Shown here: positions 22,501-36,000 of the stretch, in pieces
Numbering within the stretch: the stretch's first letter is position 1
Layout of the letters: each line of letters opens with the position of its first letter
Source: Marthasterias glacialis
Lineage: Eukaryota > Echinodermata > Asteroidea > Forcipulatida > Asteriidae
DNA length: 64,000 nucleotides
Reading direction: 5' to 3'
Assembly (NCBI GenBank): GCA_911728455.2
Contig: OU452225.1
Location: 21,610,495-21,674,494 of the forward strand
Notes under the pieces: generated by a model
Database searches by the model: none
Told to the model about the DNA's origin: nothing
The model's input: only the letters and a program-made list of their open reading frames with translations
Program-made: the position numbers and the translations under genes

Positions 22501-25474
22501 TATTCCTAATTTTGCTGTCGACTAGGTTCCCAAATGTGTGTAAGAGGGCGATATTTGCGATCAAAGTGGGTCGACTTGCTCGTACTTTGATCCTTAGCGT
22601 CTTGGGCATGGGAAGGGGGTGGGCTGTGATGGTGACTATGATGAGACCGATGTTTAAAAGAGAGTCTTAAAAGCTCAGCAAGGTGGGCTAGCTTTAGCTC
22701 TGATAATCATCTCACTTCCAAAGAAACTAAAATGCTGTTTAGTGAGTAGTGCTGTTACGACCAAATAATTCAAAGTGCCTGTTCATCTCTGTATACATTC
22801 TGTAAATCTTTCTATAGTGGTAAGAGTGTAATAAAACACAGACAACTTCCTTAGAAAGTTTGGGCCATTTCAATGACAACAAATCGTCGTGTCAATGCAA
22901 AAACCTTGTATCTTTTAAAATGGGACTTATGCACACGCTAGTTTGAAAGTGTCAAAACGTATCTCGCTTAAAGGGGCTGTGTTGTCATGATTATAGTAGT
23001 AAATGGAATAACCCACTTACTACACGCGCGGTCAAATCACGGTTTGACAAAGACGGCACGCGCGTGTGCAGTATGTGGGTGAGAGTTCATCTTTCTAGGC
23101 ACCCTAATGCACAGCAACAGGCCTGCTATAATCATGACGACACAGCCCCTTTAGTATAACCCAGATGTACACACAAAACCACTAGGCACAGAGGTACAAC
23201 GTTTTTGCACGCAACGTTTTTGTGCGAGAAACGATTTTGTTGCACAATCATGACATGACATTTTTTGCACTGACACAAAATAATGTTGGCGTGTTGTCAT
23301 TGATATTGGACTTAATAATTGTGACAAGTTGCATCAATATTGATTTAAATATATTGCAGCAATAGAGCAATGTTTTATCCACAGAAGAACCAGTGTCCAA
23401 ATGAATCTTGTGGGGAACGAAGGCCACAAAATAAACTTATACCTGTTTATTATATGCCAAGACCTTGAAGAAGAAATGTCAGATCTGGCATTCCTAACAA
23501 ATGATAAGACCTTGTGACTGAAGGGTGCTCTACAGTGCTGGGTCTCAGTGGCTCAATGATAACTTGATGAGATGTACTGTACAGTGTAGCTTGTTATCAA
23601 CAGTATAGCTTATTATAACACCCCTTACAAAGATGCTGCATTGTGATCGGTTTAGAGCGCGTCACATGATATGTCTTATTTTTACTAGAAAGCCGTGCGC
23701 TATGCCCATAGCAACCAATGTACTATCCCATAGCAACCAATGTACTGTCTCATAGCAACCAATGTACTGTCTCATAGCAACCGATGTACTATCCTATAGC
23801 AACCAATATACTATCCCATAGCAACCAATGTACTATCTCATAGCAACCAATATACTATCCCATAGCAACCAATGTACTATCCCCATAGCAACCAATGTAC
23901 TACACCCAGAGCAACAGCATTGTCTTGGTACCTTGACGTCTAGCACAATACATGTATGGGTGTTTTACAACAGATATTGACCCCTTTTACTTGTGCTATA
24001 TGGTTAAAACTATGACTCCCTCGGTGATCACTGGACAGTACTATTTTTCCTCTGTTTCAAACTCAGGAAAACGGAATGCTCCGTTGATTACCTCGGGAGT
24101 CATAATTTTAGCCACAGCACTCAAAGCGGTCAATATTTGTATACTATTTCCTGAGCGTGCACTACAATGTATCTTGTATTATATAGTCCCAGGGTTGGCA
24201 AATGACAAACCACAACAATTTAATGAAGAATGTTACATACGGTCAGGGAAAGAACAGTAATAATTAATTCATATTCAAAACAATCAAAATAAGATTTGGA
24301 CATCTTAAGTAGATGTGTCTTGACCCAATAATGCAATATACAGCATCCTTTTACTTGATCGCTTTATCTTTACAGTTGTTTTTCTATAAACTTCATTTTT
24401 GTAGTACCTGTATTGCAACATTTTGATTGTGAATTATTTATATTGGCAAAGAAGAGAAAGGTGGCCATTGAAACTACAATTTGTGGCTAGGCCTTAGGCA
24501 GTCTGGTATGTTTGAATGGACAGGAAAAAACACTACCTGATCTGGTTCTCATGAATCACCAAGCAATGTGATGCACTCTTGTTGCTGTAGCATGCTGACT
24601 ATTTTAGCACACAAAGGTCAGCTTGTATGAATGTTGTATCTTAAAATGTGTTTATTTGTAAGTGATTGATTGCATTGGTGATTTTATCCCTATTTTTCAG
24701 CTGGAGAATGAACAGACATTGTTTGACTACAGTGTTGGTTTGAATGATATCATTCAGATCATGATTAAAGCAGAGTGCATTCCCCCACAGTCAAAGGTAG
24801 ATAGTGGTTTTGTATCTGAGACCAGTGACTCTGAGCATTCTACATGTACCTCAGGGGGCAGTGAAGTAGTCTTGGATACAGAAGATCAACCATCTACAAG
24901 TAAACAAGATCTTGGTGAAGGAACGTACAGGGTGTGTATAAAGCTATCATGTACATTACAATCAAGTCAAACAAAAATGTTTGTTCATGTACAGTATGTG
25001 CATTGACATGTAAAGTACACCTTAGAGTATTTGCCTGGTGGTCTTGGAAGTATTGCATGGGGGTTCTGTTCCTTTTTGAAGGTTTTAAACCCTACCAACT
25101 TTGAATTCCTACAAATCTAAGTAAACTGAGTTATGCAGTTGGGTTTGAGCAGTGTAGTGCAGGGATCACCTTGTGTGTATGGTGTACTGGTGTGTTATTT
25201 CTTTTTTACTTGGGGGTGGGGGTCAAAAGGTCATTGACATTGAGGGTAGTTGAACAGGTTGGCTTAGTAACCGCAAACCACAAAATATGTAGTTTTTCTA
25301 TAGACAGGGCTTAAAAAGACACTCATTGATAGAATGTCAGGGTTTCATTGAACTGAACTTTGTAAACCTTGAATGATTTTATCAAATGATAAATAAAGTG
25401 ATTGAATTTATTTGACCTTGTTTTCTATTTCTTTGTGTTGTTGTGCATTTATATGTGTTCTATAAAGGTAAAAC

Positions 25475-25541
<67 letters not shown>

Positions 25542-28500
25542 TTTTTTGCCTCTGACGAAGGTCCGGTTTGGATCGAAAGCTAAGGCCATCAACCCTACTA
25601 GTTTTATATATCTACGGTCATCAGGTTCTTCCTGTTTGCAACTCAGTGGTTTCAACAGACCCTTCACAAGTCGTAGTAAGAAACTTATTTTTTGTTGAGG
25701 TATCCCTTCGTGGTGATCCCCTTGAGTTGCTTGTTCTTGTTATTTTTGTCTTGTTTGATTGCATCCATTTTGCTGTTTTCCTCCCCCAACCTGTTCTTGT
25801 CAGAACACTAACTGCCTTGTATTTTGTTCCTTTTCTCTCCTACAGGTCTTTATAACCCGTTTTTTCCACAGATTTGTAAGTTTACCGTTGTATTTTTCAG
25901 GTCTTTCACTTTCTCTCCTACATGTCTTTATAACCCGTTTTTTCCACAGGTATGTAAGTTAACCGTTCTATTTTTCAGGTCTTTTAATTTTTCTCCTACA
26001 TGTCTTTATAACCCGTTTTTTCCACAGGTTTGTAATTTAACCGTTTTGCTTTTCAGGTCTTTAATTTTTGTCTCCTACAGGTCTTTATAACCCGTTTTCT
26101 CCACAGATTTGTAAGTTAACCGTTTTGCTTTTCAGGTCTCTAATTTCTGTCTCCTACAGGTCTTTTTAACCCGTTTTTTCCACAGATTTGTAAGTTAACC
26201 GTTTTGCTTTTCAGGTCTTTAATTTTTGTCTCCTACAGGTCTTCATAACCCGTTTTTTCCACAGGTCTGTAAGTTAACCGTTTTGCTTTTCAGGTCTTTA
26301 ATTTTTGTCTCCTACAGGTCTTTATAACCCGTTTTCTCCACAGATTTGTAAGTTAACCGTTTTGCTTTTCAGGTCTTTAATTTTTGTCTCCTACAGGTCT
26401 TTATAACCCGTTTTTTTCCACAGGTTTGTAAGTTAACCGTTTTGCTTTTCAGGTCTTTAATTTTTGTCTCCTACAGGTCTTTATAACCCGTTTTCTCGAC
26501 AGATTTGTAAGTTAACCGTTTTGCTTTTCAGGTCTTTAATTTTTGTCTCCTACAGGTCTTTATAACCCGTTTTTTCCACAGGTTTGTAAGTTAACCGTTT
26601 TGCTTTTCAGGTCTTTAATTTTTGTCTCCTACAGGTCTTTATAACCCGTTTTCTCGACAGATTTGTAAGTTAACCGCTTTGCTTTTCAGGTCTTTTATTT
26701 TTTTTGTCTCCCTCAGGTCTTTATAACCCGTTTTCTCCACAGATTTGTAAGTTTACCATTTTGCTTTTCAGATATTTTTTACCCATTGTCTCCATATCCG
26801 TTTCCATTGTACCCAACTTTTCCACTGTTTATATTTCATTGTTCACATGGAATTCCCCGTTAATGCTAAATGTCTTTTCCGTCAGTTACGCAAACTGAAA
26901 GAAAAGAATGTGCGTTACTTGTCACATCTTGATAACTACCGTTTTTACCGTCTATCCCGTATCCTCCCAAAAGGCCTTCAAATCAAATGTGCCCCTTCCT
27001 TTGGGGACCTTAACCCCGCATTTCAGAAGAAATGGAATAAGACACTAACAGACACGTCTTTCCATTTACTCATGTTGTTGGAAGTACAATGCCAACAATG
27101 CATTGATGACCAATTGCTTGAGATTACTCAGATTGAATCTCAACTGAAAGATTCATGTTCCAATCTTGAGTATGAATATTTCCAAGCCATTCTGTTGTCT
27201 AACATCAACCACTTAAGGACCAGCTTATTGGACAAACAAAACAAGAAGCGCCGTAATGTACAAGCTAACCACAAGAAATACATTCTAAGGCGTTTCCACA
27301 AACAGGGGTTTAGTGACCCTCCTACTGAAGGGCCATCAGTAACCACACAGCCTACTACAGTTGTTAACCTGTCTGACACTGTCTTAACTGACCCACAGGT
27401 AAAACTGCTCTCAAGGGGCCTTAAGTTTTGCCCCACACCCAGAGAACCCAACCAGCTGTCTTTACAACAAGACATTGCCCAATTTAATCGCAGGCTACGT
27501 TTACGTGAATATTTTCATGTAGACCCCTCAACAGATGATGAGTCATCTGAGGCCACTCAGCCTGCTCGCAATCGCTTCAAAGAAAAGAGCAATTGGGTAC
27601 CCCCAAAGAACCGAGATGTAGCTTTGGACACCTACATCAACTCAGTTAACACTGAGGTGCTTAAGGTTGCCAATACCAGAGTACCTAATAACCTCCCCCA
27701 AGAGGAACGCAAGGCCTTAACTCAACTTCGGCAGTCACCTAACATAGTGATTAAACGTGCTGACAAAGGGTCCGCAGTTGTAGTCATGAACACAGATGAC
27801 TATATAGCTGAGGGCCTCAGACAGCTCAGTAACACTGATCACTATGTTGAATGTGACACTGACCCCACTCATTCATTCTCCAAACAAATCAGTGACACCC
27901 TCGTAAGCATTCACAATGCTAAGGGTATCGACAAGGATACACTTAACTACCTTCTCCCACAGGATCCCCGTACAGCACGCTTCTATCTTTTACCGAAGAT
28001 ACACAAGCCTAACAACCCAGGCCGTCCCATTGTATCTGGCAATGGCAGCCCCACAGAACGTATCTCTGAATTTGTTGATAGCTTTCTAAACCCACTCGTA
28101 CCTCGCATTCCCTCATACATCAGAGACACCACTGACTTTCTTTGTAAATTGGAGGGTATCAAACACAAAATACCTGACTCTGCTTTTCTGGTGACTCTAG
28201 ATGTATCGTCACTGTATACTAACATACCTCATAAAGAAGGAATTAAGGCATGTGGTTCTGTACTCCGAGCCAACAAACAAACCCGCCCCTCTGTGAGACA
28301 CCTTACAGAACTCATCAGCCACATCCTAACTAAGAATAACTTTTCTTTCACAGAAAGGCACTTCTTACAGACACAAGGTACTGCCATGGGTACTAAAATG
28401 GCGCCTTCATATGCTAACTTGTTCATGTCTGACTTAGAAGACAAACTATTGTCTTCTGCTCCCAACCGCCCACTCGTGTGGTGGAGATTTATTGATGACA

Positions 28501-30043
28501 TTTTCGCTATCTGGTGTGGTAGCCAAGATAGCTTGGAAGAATTCATTGATCATATAAACTCATTCCACCCCACCATTAAATTCACTGCCGATTTCTCTGT
28601 TACCTGCGTGAATTTTCTAGATGTGACTATAACTAAATCCCCTAATGGTATTGTGACAGATGTATATAGCAAACCCACTGACACCCATCAATATCTTCTC
28701 TCTAATAGCTGCCACCCTAGCCATTGCAAGGAGGCCATTGCCTACAGTCAAGCCTTACGTATAAGACGTATCTGCTCCACAGATACTCTATACAAAAGGC
28801 GTTCATCTGACCTAAGGCACCACCTTGTTTCTAGGGGCCATAGCAAACGAAGGGTTCAACTTGCCATCAACAGAGCTTTTGGCATACCCCGCCATACTCT
28901 GCTGACCAACACGGGCACTAAGAGAACCCCGACCAATAGAGTTGCTCTGGTCACTACTTTCCACCCTAGGTTACCCAAGTTGTCATCTATAATCAATGAC
29001 AACATGCCAATTCTCCACTCCTCCAACAGGTTGCGCTCAGCAATTTCTGAGCGCCCCATGGTCGCCTTTCGTCGCCCTAAGAGCCTAGGTGACATTCTAG
29101 TTAGAGCAAAACTCCCCCCAGGTACATGCCAAACTCCCTCCCCACAAGACATACAGGGTTGTCACCACTGCACCCGCTCTAAGTGCAAGACTTGTATGTA
29201 TATCAAACCCACTGTACAGGTTAAAAGCCACAGCACTGGCTTTACCTACAAAATCAAGACCAACTCCCAATGCCAAACCCCAAATGTCATCTATGTCATA
29301 TCATGTAAGAGATGTGGAGTACAGTATGTGGGAGAGACAAAGACCAAACTTAGTCTTCGCTTTGCGAACCATGTCTCCTCCATAAAGACCAAAAAACTGT
29401 ACCCAGTATCTATCCACTTTAATAGTCCTAATCATAGTGTTAAAGATGTGGAACTAACTGTCATTGAGGCCTGCAACGGCGACGATTCACATCGTAAACT
29501 CAGAGAATCCCACTGGATTCACAAACTCCGAACAATCCAACCATTCGGATTAAACATAAACACAGGTGTTAAATAATTCCTCTTGGCAAATAACTACTTT
29601 ATTACGATGCTTTTACATTATCATCATAGTATTCTCATTATAGCCCCCTCTCTATTATTCAATGTTTACACTTCTACTGCTTTATTTAGGGAGATTACCC
29701 TTAATCACCTCCCTCATGTGAGTTAATAATCCTGTCCTTTCATGTCAGCCGCATTTCCCACCATGCAGCTTTCCTCCTTTGTTCACTAATCTCCTTTTTG
29801 TACTAACCGACCACTGGACATCCCATTGTCCACACTGCTGCATTTTGATTGGTCATCAACAATCTCTTTGTCTGTATTTAATTAACTTTGATTGGTTGTC
29901 TTTTTCCCGCCTATTTTGGATACTCTCCATCTGTTCTAATCCCAAGGTTTTTCTATAAATGGATCTGTTTTTATGTTTGTGCTTGTTTTTGCCTCTGACG
30001 AAGGTCCGGTTTGGATCGAAAGCTAAGGCCATCAACCCTACTA

Positions 30044-30081
<38 letters not shown>

Positions 30082-33000
30082 TTTGGGGGGGAGGAGTAAC
30101 TTTTAGCTTTGGTGATCTAGGTAAAGTGTTAATGTCTTAAATTTCCCCTTTCCAACAGTTAGTAGGTGATATTTTGGCTTATATGCTTGAGTAATCAGGT
30201 GTCCGGGTACCTGAAAGCCAATGGCAATACCCGGTTTCATTTTATCGGTTCCATTACCCGAAACCTACAGGAATATTTCCATTTAACGTTATAAAAAAAA
30301 CTGTTAACAATCCCTGACCCACGAGTATAAATTAAAAGACTTTAGAAAAATAAAAACATTGCAGATGTATTTTAAAAACAAAAAAACAACTAATGTTTAT
30401 GTTCACTCGTATTTTGATCTTTTTGAAGCGAAATGAAATTGGAAATAAAACAACGAGAACAAGTTTGTTAACGCATGTTCTACCTCCATGTTCAACAGCA
30501 TGTGAGAATCGAGCTCCATGAAGACATATTAAAACACAAACAAACTTACTAAAATGAGATGTCTTTTCTTGAAAATCTTTATTGAAGTACAAATATCTTT
30601 TGAAACATTTAGAAGCATGAATTAAACCCCCCAGATTGAAAATAAACAACAATCTTTTCGAATTCACAATTTTTTTTTATAGTTGTATAGTAATTTGCTG
30701 TAAATTACATTAAGCAGATTGTGGACAATTATTCCCGGCAGCTGATTGGGTCGCACTTCATAAACGATAATTATGATGTCAGCATTCTCCAGGCAGATGC
30801 ACCTCAGACGTGCACCTCTGAGGTGCGAGTGTGCTTATTTTTAGTTTGACTGCTTTTTGGAATAATGGCCTCTGGAGATTCAACTTTAGAGGCTGCACTG
30901 TATTCTGGATTGACTGTACTGCCAATCCTCTACTTTAGCTTTAAATGATGCTTTTATCAAATAAACTCCCACAGCAAAATCAAAGGAAACCAGAGAAACA
31001 CAACTTGTGCTGTGTATTGCAGTTTTACTAGTTCATTTACATGTATATTTACCTGGTTTGAGCTTAGCAAAACAACATGTATTCTGCTGGCAGCACATTT
31101 GTCTTGTTAACAGCGTTTAACAGTTGGCTCCTATTTAACCACTGCAATTTAAGGTATGTATTTCTTCATTTGTTGTACAGATTGGTGACTTGATTGATGC
31201 ATTGGACTTGAGCATAGGAGCATGGTTTGAAGCTTGTGTCGTAGATTTATCAAAAGCATCTGAAGAAAACACTCAACTCAATCATACAGATCCAGCATCT
31301 GAAATCAACAATGCTAGACTTACAGATGATAACCATAACATCAAAGATGAAAATGACAACTCCAAGATAGATACTGGTGTGGATTTGAAAGTAAATGGTA
31401 TCATGAAGGAACATGCACAAAATGGATGTGTGAATGGAGTCACATTGGAAAGCACTGATGACAAGACTTTGCTGGATACGAAAGGATCCAATTCATCAGG
31501 TGACATCAAAACTGACACATCAGCAAAACTGCAGACTTGTAATGATGGTTTCCTATACCATGTCAAATTCGAAGGGTAGGTTTACCAAGATGGTTTGCCA
31601 TTTTTAGGTTCATCAAGATGATTGGCCCATTTTGGGTTTACCATGATGATTGTCCCATTTAGGTTTACCAAGATGATTTGCCATTTTTAGGTTCATCAAG
31701 AAGATTGGCCCATTTTGGGTTTACCATGATGATTGACCCATTTTGGTTTACCAAGAAGATTGACCCATTTTGGGTTCACCATGATGATTGGCCCATTTTG
31801 GGTTTACCATGATGATTGGCCCATTTTGGGTTTACCATGATGATTGGCCCATTTTGGGTTCACCATGATGATTTTCCCATTTTGGGTTTACCATGATGAT
31901 TGGCCCATTTTGGGTTTACCATGATGATTGGCCCATTTTGGGTTCACCGTGATGATTTTCCCATTTTGGTTTACCATGATGATTGGCCCATTTTGGGTTT
32001 ACCAAGATGATTGGCCCATTTTGGGTTTACCATGATGATTGGCCCATTTTGGGTTTACCAAGATGATTGGCCCATTTTGGGTTTACCATGATGATTGGCC
32101 CATTTTGGGGTTCACCAAGACCATTAACTTATTTAACCAGTTGCTGCCTGTATTTTTTATTTATTTTTTTGTAGTGGTCCCGTCCCCCTCGCGGAATTCT
32201 TTTGGTGGAATTGCCGGAATCCTTTTTTCTTTGAGAGTACCGCTGCAGGGGAAACATATACACATCATTCAGCGCCTACTGGTTAACGAGCCATTTTATA
32301 ATCTGTAACTTTTCTCTCTTGTAACTTTACATTGGTCAGGTATTTTCAATTTTGTCACTGGCAAGATGAAGCAGTGTTTTTTTTTATAAATTAAAATAAC
32401 AAGACTTTAACCACATCTTCATCAGTTTCTTAGTCTTCCAAATAAAAATGATCTAATTGCAAGAGTAAACCATTGAGACTGTTGTCTGTATGTGTAGGTA
32501 TGAAGACCAAGGTATACTGAAGCTACCAGGTAAATACTTGAGGCCTCGTGCACGTACGATGATTGACTATGATGATGTTAGAATCAATGATGTGGTGATG
32601 GTCAACTACAATCCTGATGAACCAAAGGAAAGGGGTTTCTGGTATGATGTAGAAGTCACTGCTAAGGTACAGTAAATGAGTCCATTCCCTGTAGTTTGAT
32701 TGATTGCAGTGTGTTAACTGTTAAGATGTCTGCATTATTGAGCTAAATGTCATTGTGTTAATCTCACTACACTAATGACCTAAGCATTATCATCAGGTGA
32801 CTAACACAATGAGGTGTTTCAAAAACCAGTCATTACAGAGTCAAATTGTCTTATTTTTGTTACAGAAAACAACCAGGACGTACAAAGAAATGATTGGTAA
32901 TGTAAGACTTGGAATTGATGCAAATGTATTGAAGGATTGCCGTATTCGACTAACAGATGAAATATTCAAGATTGAAAAACAAGGAGAAGTGACCTGTGAC

Positions 33001-36000
33001 CCAGACCTACTCAATGGAGAAAACTCACCTGTCAAAAGTAAGCTTTTTTAATTTATGTTGACCGATACTGGGCTTTAGCTAAATCACTGAGTTGCCAATC
33101 AGTACAAATTGTCTGAATTCAACAAATCATGTTACATATTTTATGTTGTTTAATTAAGTGTGTTTTGAACAGGCTTAGCTCCAGGAGCCCAGCAAGCACC
33201 AACACAAAAACTCCAAGTTGTTTCCTTGTTAGTTAACATGGATATACGACCGAATCTTTGAAAATCCTATGCGTAACATGCACAGCCTAGTTTTTAGGCG
33301 GCCAACAACAATTTGCACAACAAACTTGACAAAAACCACAAACTTTCTTTACCACAACTTCTATTTTTTACTTGCAAGTAAAACTAGTCAGTCATCCTGT
33401 TTGATCAGTCAATATCCTCTGCTACAGTGTTGAATGATAGATAAACTATGTCAGCCTGTAATATGTTATGTAATTGTATTGAATGCATCTACACTACACA
33501 GTTCACAGTTAACCCTCCTACTGTCTCACCATTTAATATCATCCAATGCGATTTTGAATGATGGATAAATTGTGCCAGCCTGCAATATGATATCATGTGG
33601 TGAATGCATCTACACTGTACACACATGTACACAGTCTGTTCTTCACACAAATGTGCCACCTTACACAATCCATGCAGTTGGAAGCTACAAATGGTTGGTC
33701 ATCTTGCTGGACGGACCATCTGATTTACATGACCCTGTATTCAGCTGTGCATTGCAACCGTTTTGATTGATTTTGTTTTAATGTTTAATATCAGGATCCA
33801 ACAAGGCTGAATGTGCACACTGTAAAGACAACCCAAGACGTAAGTGTAAGCAGTGTGCATGTCATGTATGTGGTGGTAAAGATGATCCTGATAGACAGCT
33901 CATGTGTGATGAATGTGATATGGCATATCATTTAGTATGCCTAGACCCACCATTGGAAGAAATACCTGATGTAGAAGAGTGGTAAGTACATCTAACGTTA
34001 CCATTTCAATACTTACTTGACAGTCACACAGTTCATGTTTATAAAATGAAAAGAATCCCAAATTGCTAAAATGTTGTTTAACCAGTTGCCGCCGGGATTC
34101 TTTTATTTTTTCCCATCCCCCTGGTAGGATTCTTTTGGCGGAATTGCCGGAATCATTTTTATTTGAGGTTACCGCTTGCACAAAGAAACCTTGACTTGAC
34201 AATGCCAACAGAACAAAGGTTCTCTTGATTGCACTGTGAGTTTTGTTGTCTCCACCGACAAAAGGTCAAATTCATGCACCGTGAATTGCAACACAATGGC
34301 CGTTACCTACGGCATAGGATTGGTTCTAAACACGGAAACATGGCTCGATTGCCGGCTCAGTCTGACTTTACCTCCATTTGAGCCGAAATACAATGAATAA
34401 ACAATGGTGGAAGACTCTCGATGTATCGTAATCCTCTTCTTTGAACAAAAGGACAAAGCTCTGGAATGATGGATTACACAAAACCACCTTTCAATAGCCA
34501 GAAAACGGCAAAATATTTAAGACTGTTTTGTCTTTGTGTGGGTGAAATGAAGTGTTAGAAGGCGTATATGTGGTCTGTGCACGCTCATCAGTGGAATGTT
34601 CAGGCAACCTTTGTTCTGGTATTCCAAATTTACACAATGGTGTCTTTAAACGGCTTCCATTTCCAGGTAGGGGAAACATTTACCTGTGTACATGTACATC
34701 CGGCGGCTACTGGTCACACCACGTAACGCCAAGAATTGTGAATTTTTAATGTTCTCACCTGTGTAATTTTTGAAATTTTTTGAATAATTTTGTTGATGAG
34801 AATGTTGATGTTACAATGAAACCATGATTTAACCAAGAAAAGACAGGTTCTCGAGAACATTTCAGTATTTCTTTTTTTTTTTTTTTTGGAGAAAATGTTG
34901 TTTGTGGTCACAGTGAATCGACCAAACCTTGGCCGTAAGCCACAGCCAATAATCGGCCGTGACATGCTGCAATCTCAGACTTACCTCCAATGCCGAATTC
35001 AATGGTAAACAATGGCAACCTATCGACTCCTCGTAATCCTCGTTTGTCCAACAAAAGGACGCAGGTCTGGAATTGGGGATTACACATTAATCCCCGAAAA
35101 AAGGGAGATTTCGAGCATGAATCAAGGTACCCTTTGTATTGGGCAAACAAAGACAAACACAGTTAAGTGCAAAAAGAGTTCCGGAATGTTAGATAGATGT
35201 TAATATTCGCATTGTGGGAATGAATATAAATTTTCAATTTGCCTTGCACCGATGTGTGATAAGCACTGTATACTCAGTGCTTTCGAGTCCTGTAGAAAAA
35301 AAATCCACAGGCAACTCGGGTGGGATTCGAACCCACGACTCCCGAATGACTAGAGCAGATGTCTTAACCACTAGACCACCGAGCACGCCCGGCAAATTAA
35401 AATTTATACTCATTCCCCCGATGCAAATATTAACATCTAGGACAACTGACTATGGTTTAGTGTTTCTCTAAACCATTAGTGCCACAACTGAGACCTGAAC
35501 CCACACTTTGACTAACAGCAGAGCTTGAGCCTGGTGCACAATGCCACTCCCCAAGTAGAGTCAATTTTGAATGTATTGTATACGTTGTTTTCAGGTATTG
35601 TCCATTATGTAAAAATGATGCATCTCAAGTAGTGATGGCTGGAGAGAAACTAAAACATAGCAAGAAGAAAGCAAAAATGGCATCTTCTCTCAGTGGAAGC
35701 ACAAGAGATTGGGGGAAGGTAAGGTTTATACCAAGTAGCTCACTTGTATCACCAGAAGTTAATGGAGTTTTCATTCATTACAAACTAAGAAATGCATTTT
35801 TGAAGTGTAAATAATCCTTTTTTTTTTTGTAAAATTAATTTGGCTGATTTTCAAGTACCGACCTCGCCCCTCCAGTGGGAGCATTAATTTGCATAAACAT
35901 GAGCCAACTTTTGAGATAAGGTCGGGAGCTTCTGTTGCCTGTGTATAGCCTGACTGTGCTGCTGCCCTGATGTCTTGTGTGTAGTTTGAGTCGATAGGAA

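Larger units (their letters stand above)
25540..30048 (+). mobile_element. Penelope-like retroelement (EN+), apparently intact
   Basis: Direct repeats of about 70 bp (25543-25610 and 29986-30050: GCCTCTGACGAAGGTCCGGT and following) bracket a 79-bp tandem array, a long 5' region and one 909-codon ORF. Penelope-like elements characteristically have an RT fused to a GIY-YIG endonuclease, partial tandem terminal repeats and hammerhead ribozymes in those repeats; all three features are seen here. It lies in UHRF1 intron 2 in the sense orientation. Confidence 0.85.

Noticed and set aside
25402-25698. Plus-strand ORF with a long Ile-Tyr run
   Set aside because: A translation of the TA microsatellite and the terminal repeat.
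28229-29152. Minus-strand ORFs within the Penelope region
   Set aside because: Antisense shadows of the RT ORF.
35314-35392. tRNA gene
   Set aside because: A and B boxes are perfect but the acceptor and anticodon arms do not fold properly; it is a SINE head.
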